Positions 18,201-24,793 of a DNA stretch of 64,000 nt are shown here, in pieces. Origin of the DNA: Paenibacillus mendelii (GTDB lineage: Bacteria; Bacillota; Bacilli; Paenibacillales; Paenibacillaceae); contig NZ_JANHOF010000008.1 in NCBI RefSeq assembly GCF_024498075.1, positions 124,001 to 188,000 of the forward strand, in the 5' to 3' direction. The first letter of the stretch is position 1, and each line of letters begins with the position of its first letter. The position numbers and the translations under genes were made by a program. Under the pieces are notes generated by a model, which was not told where the DNA came from, made no database searches, and saw only the letters and a list, made by a program, of their open reading frames with translations.

Positions 18201-20069
18201 CAGCTGTGCTGCCTTGGTGGTGCCCGGCACACTGCCTGTCCCCCACGTGAGGCCGGTTAATGGAGGTGCAGCCTCAGCGATCAGGTCATCGTCAATCGGA
18301 ATTTCGGCCCATTTGACAATCCGGTTGCTGCTGTCAACCTCGACGGCGAAGAAATGTCTGCCGCTGTACATGGCCAAATCGACGTTCCGCAGAACCGATT
18401 GTGTGTAATACGTGGAAGCATCATCGCCTACCATCGGCTGCGGCAGCGCACCCGGGAATCCGATGGCATACTTATACGTGCCGGCTCCCGGCAGCTGTGC
18501 GGCTCTGATCGTACCCGGCGTGCTGCCCGTTACCCACGTAAAACCGGTTAGTGCCGGCGCCGGTTCAGGGATATGAACGCTCACCTCCGCCGAGTAGGAG
18601 CTGTCCCCATCGGCATTGCTGGCCTTGACCGCAATATAGTAGGTCTTTCCTTCCTCCAAGCCGGTAATCGTGTAGCTCCCCTCCGTACCCGCAAGGGTGA
18701 TAAGCGGAAGAGGGCTGTAGGTTCCCGGTTCGGTTCCCATGTAAACCTTATATTCGGTAACCCCGCTTTCCACCGTCCAGCTGAGCTCGGCAGAATCCTG
18801 ACCGCTTCTTACAACCTGTACGCCGGTAGGAGCGGGAGGGCCCTCACGGTAGACCGACGCTCTAACTTTGAAATTCCCCCAAAACATATAAAGCTGATTC
18901 TCTGTAGAGACGAGCGCATCCACTGAACTATTCGATTCGGTCGTTTCCAAGCCGCTGTAGGCCGGCACCCAATTTGTACCGTCATAGAACGCGGCAGTCA
19001 CTTTCATGGGGAAGGCTATTGGATTATAGTTAACCCACGCAGCGAACAGCTTGTTGTGAAAGACCGTAAGCTTCATGCCCTGAGGAATGATACCTGGCAC
19101 CGATGGAATGGTCCCGTCTCCAACCGGGCTCCAGCCGGTCCCATCGTAAGCTTTGATTTTATACCCGGAATCGTTTCTCCATACCACATACAAGAGCCCG
19201 TTATAGGCTTGTAATTGTGGCACACCGACAACTTTGGTATTGTCGCCGCTTATTCCTTCTGCACCGGATACATTAACCCAGCTGCCATCTGCCGATCGTT
19301 TACTAACAGGAAGATAGTAGCTGTAGGGACTCATGTACAGCTGCTCGCTCCAGGTCAGGAAGAGTTCATTATTATACACGGCAAATTCGGGCGACCATGC
19401 CGTACCGTCCGGCTTAATCGAATTCATACCGGTCTCACTGGTCCACTCCACGCCGTTGTATTTCTTAATGGTGACTTTCCTCGTTTCACTGCCCTCGACC
19501 CAAGCCGCGTACAAATGGCCGTTGTACCCCTGCAGGACAGGCAATCGGCCCGTATAACTGCCCGGTTGTCCATTGAGCGGGGTTGAGCCGCCGGTTACGG
19601 ATACCCACGTATCTCCCTGCAGTTTTTTGACATAGATCGCCATCTGGGGGTAAGAGACAATTTCCTCCTCCCAGATCGCATAGAGCTCACCATTATACAC
19701 TGCCAAGGAAGGGGAGGAACCGTTCATATCTGAATTAACATTTAGCGCCGTTCCTCCGTCGGCGATGTGCCACTCACCGCCCTCCCATTTCATGACTCGA
19801 ATTGTACTAGCCCAAGTCATGCCGCCCTGCTCTTGAAATATCACGTACAGTTGATTGTTAAATAGGACCGCGTGAGGATCATTGGAACTAATTTGCTGGT
19901 TAGAATTATCTGTACCGATCCCCCCGCCGTCAATGGAGGTCCACCCGGTACCGCTCTGAGGATCCGCATAACCGACAGCAGGCAGAATGAGACTCCATAC
20001 CAGCAATAAGCTGAGCACGGAGACGATACATTTTCGCCACACCGGTCTTCTTTCTGTGTTAAGAACCAT
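15213..20069 (-). CDS. S-layer-anchored protein: propeller, FN3, seven 98-residue repeats, three SLH domains
   Basis: About 1618 residues. A signal peptide (SVLSLLLVWSLILPAVGYA) is followed by 400 residues of short strand-rich repeats of the type HAVLFNNQLYVIF / LAVYNGELYAIW, likely a beta-propeller (18.85-20.0 kb). A fibronectin type III domain follows (18.56-18.84 kb), then seven repeats of about 98 residues (16.51-18.56 kb), a strand-rich linker, and three SLH domains (15.21-15.79 kb) with DINGHWA, VTRAEFAAM, ITRQEAMQI and ISRAETAVM. The SLH domains bind pyruvylated wall polymer, so the rest is displayed on the surface. ATG 20069 with GAGGTG upstream is preferred over GTG 20084. It is a single gene with its own terminator. 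Adhesin or structural roles are possible; no enzyme motif is seen. Confidence 0.88.
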   Translation of the reverse strand: MVLNTERRPVWRKCIVSVLSLLLVWSLILPAVGYADPQSGTGWTSIDGGGIGTDNSNQQISSNDPHAVLFNNQLYVIFQEQGGMTWASTIRVMKWEGGEWHIADGGTALNVNSDMNGSSPSLAVYNGELYAIWEEEIVSYPQMAIYVKKLQGDTWVSVTGGSTPLNGQPGSYTGRLPVLQGYNGHLYAAWVEGSETRKVTIKKYNGVEWTSETGMNSIKPDGTAWSPEFAVYNNELFLTWSEQLYMSPYSYYLPVSKRSADGSWVNVSGAEGISGDNTKVVGVPQLQAYNGLLYVVWRNDSGYKIKAYDGTGWSPVGDGTIPSVPGIIPQGMKLTVFHNKLFAAWVNYNPIAFPMKVTAAFYDGTNWVPAYSGLETTESNSSVDALVSTENQLYMFWGNFKVRASVYREGPPAPTGVQVVRSGQDSAELSWTVESGVTEYKVYMGTEPGTYSPLPLITLAGTEGSYTITGLEEGKTYYIAVKASNADGDSSYSAEVSVHIPEPAPALTGFTWVTGSTPGTIRAAQLPGAGTYKYAIGFPGALPQPMVGDDASTYYTQSVLRNVDLAMYSGRHFFAVEVDSSNRIVKWAEIPIDDDLIAEAAPPLTGLTWGTGSVPGTTKAAQLPDEGTFKYAVGAAGSYAQPVMGADASQLGYTLPLTTGGDIPVTSGQHIFVAEVDGNNQIVKWTDYTITEDHIAKLAPAITGFTWSTGTAAGTTRAALPPGDGTYKYAVGAAGAYTQPLTGTDAESLGYTQALVHNGNIAVTSGQHIYVIEVDSSNRIAKWSDTVVADEQIAVSAPVLTNFVWTKGSAPGTTKAVQLPDDGSYKYAIGTAGAYTQPVVGADAAELGYAQTLMENSNIAVTNSQHLYVVEVDSSNRIIKWADITVVDDQIAAAAPAIVGLTWGTGSVPGTTKAAQLPGSGTFKYAIGAAGAYVQPIVGDDAAELGYTQEIVLHDDISVTSGQHLFVVEVDAGNRIEKWANYVVADDQIAQLAPELTGLTWATGSIAGTTKAAGLQEESMYKYVIGEAGDYAQPLLGDDAAELGYTSRLEQNTNLAVIDGQHIYVVEVDSGNRIVKWTDVDVIADQIAVAAPALTGFTWEPGSAYGTTKATQLPPGDSTYKYVVANAGAYTQPVVGSDAEALGYTLLLERNGNIAVRTGQHLYIVEVDSHDRIVKWTDIAVQPQHIMQPPISGSYVPSVPPQEGSGVAVVVNGETQANIATAHVTTANGKKTTTVTIDSSKLEAKLAESGQGLVVTIPVTDESAVVVGELNAKTVKQLEDMNAVLEVKTANAGYTLPAGQVNVSALSETFGSSVDLSDILIRVHIENVSGDAAFVPEQGGSVQGIAPVVNFRITAVYNGREVQVSQFNAYVERQIAIPEGIDPNKITTGVVLLADGMHHVPTKVIQTGGTYYAVMNSLTNSAYSVIYNDRTFGDINGHWAQAGIKEMASRLVLNGVTEDRFKPDNAVTRAEFAAMMVRALGLHTAKQPVSYSDVNTGDWYYNDAAIASSYGLLQGLPDGTFRPNRSITRQEAMQIAARAMSLAGAGVTLPGDRRNELLIAFTDADQFGGWAREAAALNIHYGIIVGMNGLIRPQDSISRAETAVMIQRLLQKANLINE
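16510..18560 (-). repeat. Seven tandem 98-residue repeats (about 294 bp each)
   Basis: Each unit runs from AP(A/E)LTGxTWxTGS through GTTKAAQLP, (T/Y)KYAxGxAGAY, the GxDAxxLGYT stretch, SGQHxYVVEVDSSNRI and VKWxD to a closing xDQIA. The unit starts on the minus strand lie near 18555, 18260, 17968, 17674, 17380, 17086 and 16795. Conserved W, Y and the EVDSSN(R)I strand suggest a beta-sandwich. I do not recognise the family. The first unit is the most divergent. Confidence 0.85.
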
Positions 20070-20229
20070 AGGTTTACTATTCACCTCGTTTGTAAATTTG
20101 GATCATGCACGGATTTCTGGTCCTAGTGTAACAAACCGGTTCTCAACATTTTTACAACATATTTCGCTTTGAAACGACAAGTTTCCTCATAATGCCCGGC
20201 GAATGTCCCGAATGCAGCAGGACTGGCAC

Positions 20230-20266
20230 AAAAAAAGGCCGTCAGGACTGTCTCCTGAGACCTTTT
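20230..20266 (-). terminator. Intrinsic terminator after the kinase/BTAD-regulator operon
   Basis: On the minus strand TCAGGA and TCCTGA pair around a 5-nt loop within GGTC...GGCC, followed by seven T (complement of 20230-20236). It lies 55 bp beyond the regulator stop at 20321. Confidence 0.75.
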
Positions 20267-20320
20267 CCACTAGCCGCTCCATATTTCCCCCGCCGCTTGG
20301 CGCTATCCTCCAACCAATCT

Positions 20321-21391
20321 CTATCCGTCTTCCATCATCATACGCTTCTTCGCGGCTTCCATCTGACGGGCGCCGGCCTGATCGCCGAGCCGGTTCAGGC
20401 AGTTGACCAGCCTATCATAGTACGCTTCATTGTTCGGTTCCAGCTGAATCAGCTTCCGAAGAATAAGCGGCTGGTCCTGGGCCGGTGCCTGATCCAGAGC
20501 TTGATCCATGCAGGACACAAATTCCAAGCGCATGTCAATTCTACGGGCATCCGCCCATTGATAATGCTCCTTCTCCAAATAATCCCCGCTGTACATCGCG
20601 AGCGCCCTCTTCAGATCCGTTCCGTGAAGGCTGCGCTGCATCATGCCGTATAGTTGACCGGTATCGCTCTGTATGACGGATATGTTTATCCAGTACCGTT
20701 CATCTCCATGCATAACAATTTCGGAATACCCTTCCGACTTGAACATGCTGCGCAAATAATAGAGCGAGGTGTGGAGCAGCCGCTGGCTTCGCTCCGCCGG
20801 AGCGTCCGGCCATAATTCCTCAAGGATGGTATATTTGTAGACCGGCTGCCCCTGATGGTGCCACAGGAATGCGAACAGCTCCTTTGTTTTCTTCGTCCGC
20901 CATGTCAGCAATCTTCCGTCAGATGTATATAGCTCCAAGCTTCCCAGTATTTGCAGCCTAAGAAGATCCGATGCTGACCGGACATGCGAAGGCGCCTCCT
21001 GTTCGGTTCGATGATGGCCTCGGCCGGCATGCAGCTGGGCATAACGGTCGAGCACCTTGATCAGCTTGTGCTTATCGACCGGCTTTAACAAATAACCAAG
21101 CGCGTGGCGGTCGAATGCATCCATGGCATAATGGGCATGTGCGGTCACAAATACGATTTCCGCAGCTGGACAGATATTCCTGAACAGCTCTGCTGCCGAC
21201 AATCCGTTTGATCCCGGCATTTCGATATCCAGAAAAATCAGATCGGGCTGAAGGGACGGGGCTTGAGAGAGCGCCTCAGCTGCCCCGCCGAATCTGCCCG
21301 CCACCGTCACCCCGCCGATTTCCCGCAAATAATAATCCATTACGTCCAGCGCCATAGGTTCGTCATCAATCAGAATCGCGTTATAATTCAT
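20321..21391 (-). CDS. Response regulator with receiver, winged-helix and BTAD domains
   Basis: A 356-residue transcription regulator. Residues 1-120 are a receiver (LIDDEP, phosphoacceptor Asp in DLIFLDIEMPG, Lys in YLLKPVD). Residues about 145-240 form an OmpR/SARP-type winged helix (LQILGSLELY, TWRTKKTKELFAFLW, ILEELWPD), and 245-356 is the helical BTAD domain typical of SARP activators. The start ATG 21391 has GGAGGAAG upstream inside the kinase gene and overlaps it by 11 bp, so it is the partner of that kinase. The targets are not known; the SLH protein gene downstream is a candidate. Confidence 0.9.
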   Translation of the reverse strand: MNYNAILIDDEPMALDVMDYYLREIGGVTVAGRFGGAAEALSQAPSLQPDLIFLDIEMPGSNGLSAAELFRNICPAAEIVFVTAHAHYAMDAFDRHALGYLLKPVDKHKLIKVLDRYAQLHAGRGHHRTEQEAPSHVRSASDLLRLQILGSLELYTSDGRLLTWRTKKTKELFAFLWHHQGQPVYKYTILEELWPDAPAERSQRLLHTSLYYLRSMFKSEGYSEIVMHGDERYWINISVIQSDTGQLYGMMQRSLHGTDLKRALAMYSGDYLEKEHYQWADARRIDMRLEFVSCMDQALDQAPAQDQPLILRKLIQLEPNNEAYYDRLVNCLNRLGDQAGARQMEAAKKRMMMEDG

Positions 21392-24300
21392 CTTCTTCTT
21401 CCTCCGGTATGATGAGCGTTACCCGGGTTCCTCTGCCCGGTTCGCTGTGAATATCAAGCGAGCGGTTGTACAGCATCTGCAGCCTGCGGTTGACGTTGGC
21501 GACACCGACGCTGCCGGTCATTCCTTCCTCCAAAGCCTGCAGCTGCCTAGCGTCCATGCCCGCACCGTCATCCGTAACGACAATTTCGGCGCCATGGCTT
21601 GTCATTCGAGCCGTTATCTCCACCAATCCGGCGGTCTGCTTGGAGCCAATCCCATGCCGGACCGCATTCTCGACAATCGGTTGAAGAATAAGGGGAGGGA
21701 GCATGCAGTGGAACCCCTCCTCGGTCCGGTAATGCACCTTTAACCGCTCACCGAACCGCAGCTCTTCGATCGCAAGGTACGCCTTCACAAGCTCCAGCTC
21801 GCTCTCGAATGGAACCAGCTCATTCTTAAAGACAAACGTAAATTTCGCTCGGAGATAGGTACTCAGATGTACGATCGTTTCTCTCAGCTTCTCCGGGTTG
21901 CTGTAGCTTAGCCCTACCATGGCATTCAAGCTGTTATACAAAAAATGCGGCGTGATCTGCGCCTGCAGAAAATCCAGCTCCCGACGCAGCGCATTCTCGA
22001 AGGACAGCTTCATCGCCAAGAGCGACTGCATCCTTGCCCGCAGCTCCGGCAGCTCAAACGGCTTCTGCAGAATATCATTGGCTCCGGCTTCGAATGCCGC
22101 CATCACGTCACTCTCCCGGCCGGAAGCCGTAAGCATCAGGACTGGAAGCTCCGCAAGGCTGTACATCCTTCGGATCTCCCGGCTGACATCCAGCCCGGTA
22201 ATGCCGGGCATCATCACATCAAGCAGCACCAAGTCAGGCAGCGGGGCCTGACGCAGAGCAGCCAGCGCTTCCTTGCCGCTTGCAACGGCGATATAGCCAT
22301 AATGCAGCGAATCGGCAATATCCATCAGTATTTTGCGGTTCGCAGGCTCATCGTCAACGATGAGCAGCCGGCAGTCAGCCGGACGGTAATGAGGGGACCC
22401 TGGAAGCGGAAAAGACGTTTCATCATCCAATAAGAACCCTTCTTCGATCTCCTCAGAAACCGAAACCTCTTCACGGGCATCCCTGTGGAAGGCACCATTA
22501 GCGAGGGGCAAGGTAAAGGTGAAGGTGGTGCCGACACCTTCCATAGATTCGACCTCCAGCCGGCCGCTCTGCAGCTCAACCAGCTCCTTCGCGATGCTGA
22601 GTCCCAGTCCAAGCCCGCTGCGCCAGCCCTCTCCTGCATCCCCATAGCTGGTGAACGGAGAGAAGAGCGAATCGATACGATCCGGCGGAATGCCTTTTCC
22701 CGTATCGGTCACAGAAACAGCGAGCTTGTCCTCCCTTGCTTCCGCCATGACGCATACGGAGCCGCGTTCGGTATATTTGATGCCGTTCTCAACCAGGTTG
22801 TGTAATATCTGCCGGAGACGATCCTCATCTGTCCAAGCGAGAGGCAGATCATGCGGGACGTCATTGATGATTTGGATGTCCGGATTATCTTTATTGATCG
22901 ATAAGGTCTGGATCACGAATCGGACTGACATGCGAAGATCTACCGGTTTGGGATGAATGGACAGCTGGCCGTAACGGATTTTATTTAAGTCCAGAATATC
23001 GTGAACCAGCCCAGCGAGCCTTCTTCCGACAGCGTGAACAAGGCGGACGTTAGCGGTATGCGCTTGGTGCAGCGGATTCACCCGATCGTCCAGCATCAGA
23101 CGCGACAAATTAATAATGCCATGCAGAGGCGACCTCAGCTCATGAGAGGTTTTGGCAAGAAATTCATCCTTCTGCCGGTCAAATGCAAGCAGCTGACGGT
23201 TCAGCCTTTCATTGCTCAGGTACGATTCTTGCAGTTGGCTCGTCATCAGAAGCGCCTGCGAGAGGACCAGCAGCAGCGGTGAGAAAATCATATAATAGGG
23301 CGTATCAAGCGCCAGCATATAGCGAAACTGGGCGTACACCCACATGGAGACAAGAGAAAATACGCCAAGCATCAGATACCCTTTGCCCAGAATTCCCCGT
23401 TCGCGGCTTCTGAAGATCACCTCCAGCAGAGCGACAAAATATAGAATCGGAATCAGCATATTCAGCTTAAGAATATGGACGAGATACGCGTTGGGCAGCA
23501 TGAGAACAACCAGCAAATAAACGCTCACCACCCCTGGCATAATCCGCATCAGGAGGTGTCTCGTCTTTCCCATATAGTAGAATATATATTGCCCAAAAAA
23601 GTAGATCGTCAGCGAAGGCAGGAAGAACAGCATTTTTTGCAGCCATAGAAAAGGAATGCCCGGAAACAGCTCCAACAGCAATATTTCGTTGTCGATGGAG
23701 AAGAACAAGCCGAGCACCAGACAGAACAAGCTGAAATACATTAGATGGGGCTCACGGCGCCAGTGCCGGAACATGCCTGCATAATAGAGTCCAAATAATA
23801 GAAAAGCGGTAATCAACGCCGAATCGGATAGGCGCCCTTGATCACGTCTTGCCAGCATATCTTCCGAACGTCCAAACTCGGGAGCTTGCACAAGGCCGCC
23901 GGTAATATTCTGAAAGCTTGCTACCTGGATCAGGATATCGGCAGTGCCGGATTGGATATCAATCGTCGAGAAGAAAGGCTGGTTGTTAGGGACAAACCCA
24001 TCCGGGGAAGTGCCGACTTGTCCCCGGCCGCCAAGCTCCTCGCCATTAATGAACACCCGGCTGGATAAGCGAACCTTCTTCATTCGGATACTGTAGTAGC
24101 CGTTCTCCTCAACCTTAACTTTGAGCCGGTAGGTCCCGTAGGTGACTCCCTGATGGTCAGCCTTCTCATCTGTAAATTTCCCTGGCACCATCCTTAGGGT
24201 CGGCTGGACAAGGGCGCCTCCATCCTTGAAGTCGTCCGGCTCAAGCAATGCACCCTCGTAGAAGAGCCATTCCCCGCCCAGCGGAATAACCCCATCCTGC

Positions 24301-24446
24301 GCAAATAACCAGTCGCCGGTATCCATCGCGCCTTGCACAGCGGCAGGATAGTTTGCTTTTGGCGCGATCCATTGATGAATCAGAATAGCCAGCGAGACAG
24401 CAAAAAATCCGCTTAAAATAAACAACATGGCGAATTGACGTTTCAT
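21381..24446 (-). CDS. Hybrid sensor kinase: 7TMR-DISM input, HisKA kinase, receiver, and LytS-type second kinase
   Basis: A 1021-residue membrane kinase. The N-terminal extracytoplasmic jelly-roll (about 40-200, GEWLFYEGALL, ISTIDIQ-type strands) and seven membrane helices (about 205-405) match the 7TMR-DISM sensor that binds carbohydrate-like ligands. A HisKA domain follows (TSHELRSPLHGIINLSRL) with HATPase_c (GLGLGLSIAKELV), then a receiver (LLIVDDEPANRK, DLVLLDVMMPG, LQKPFE), then a LytS-type His_kinase segment (QAQITPHFLYNSLNA) and a second HATPase_c (LQPIVENAVRHG). It is cotranscribed with the BTAD regulator. Two ATPase domains in one chain are unusual and suggest two inputs or an internal relay. 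AGGAG lies 11 bases before ATG 24446. Confidence 0.92.
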   Translation of the reverse strand: MKRQFAMLFILSGFFAVSLAILIHQWIAPKANYPAAVQGAMDTGDWLFAQDGVIPLGGEWLFYEGALLEPDDFKDGGALVQPTLRMVPGKFTDEKADHQGVTYGTYRLKVKVEENGYYSIRMKKVRLSSRVFINGEELGGRGQVGTSPDGFVPNNQPFFSTIDIQSGTADILIQVASFQNITGGLVQAPEFGRSEDMLARRDQGRLSDSALITAFLLFGLYYAGMFRHWRREPHLMYFSLFCLVLGLFFSIDNEILLLELFPGIPFLWLQKMLFFLPSLTIYFFGQYIFYYMGKTRHLLMRIMPGVVSVYLLVVLMLPNAYLVHILKLNMLIPILYFVALLEVIFRSRERGILGKGYLMLGVFSLVSMWVYAQFRYMLALDTPYYMIFSPLLLVLSQALLMTSQLQESYLSNERLNRQLLAFDRQKDEFLAKTSHELRSPLHGIINLSRLMLDDRVNPLHQAHTANVRLVHAVGRRLAGLVHDILDLNKIRYGQLSIHPKPVDLRMSVRFVIQTLSINKDNPDIQIINDVPHDLPLAWTDEDRLRQILHNLVENGIKYTERGSVCVMAEAREDKLAVSVTDTGKGIPPDRIDSLFSPFTSYGDAGEGWRSGLGLGLSIAKELVELQSGRLEVESMEGVGTTFTFTLPLANGAFHRDAREEVSVSEEIEEGFLLDDETSFPLPGSPHYRPADCRLLIVDDEPANRKILMDIADSLHYGYIAVASGKEALAALRQAPLPDLVLLDVMMPGITGLDVSREIRRMYSLAELPVLMLTASGRESDVMAAFEAGANDILQKPFELPELRARMQSLLAMKLSFENALRRELDFLQAQITPHFLYNSLNAMVGLSYSNPEKLRETIVHLSTYLRAKFTFVFKNELVPFESELELVKAYLAIEELRFGERLKVHYRTEEGFHCMLPPLILQPIVENAVRHGIGSKQTAGLVEITARMTSHGAEIVVTDDGAGMDARQLQALEEGMTGSVGVANVNRRLQMLYNRSLDIHSEPGRGTRVTLIIPEEEEDEL

Positions 24447-24793
24447 AGCAATTGATGGCTCCTTAAGAGCGAACTAGGCTCATTATCCTCATAACATTCG
24501 ATCCGGCCCCGGTACTTCGCATTCCTTCATGATATCAAGAAATGTCGAGTTTTGACATTTCATAATACGAGGATCCATTCCCGTATACATCTCTCCCCTA
24601 TATCGGATGATTCCGGCTTTCTCTTGAGTATAACGATCTGCTATCATCCCGATATTGGACACGACTAGGGGGAGGGAATGGTTGCGCGGGCAAAAAAAAA
24701 AGACTCCAGCCATTTATTGGCTTGAGTCCTGTAGGTCTTGAAGGGCCACCGCTTAAGCAGCTTGTTCGACTGCCCCAGCAAGCCTTTCGTTTA
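24447..24793. other. Intergenic stretch without a supported gene
   Basis: This 347-bp gap separates the kinase start from the SLH lipoprotein stop. It holds the lipoprotein terminator (24692-24729) and presumably the promoter of the kinase operon. Short frames here have no family look and no ribosome site. Confidence 0.5.
24692..24729 (-). terminator. Intrinsic terminator after the SLH lipoprotein gene
   Basis: On the minus strand GACTC-AA-GCCA pairs with TGGC-TGG-AGTC around ATAAA, followed by nine T (complement of 24692-24700). It lies about 65 bp beyond the stop at 24794. Confidence 0.9.

Noticed and set aside
24489..24713. 74-codon minus-strand frame in the gap before the kinase gene
   Set aside because: Its N-terminus is made by the terminator T-run of the preceding gene, so it is not coding.
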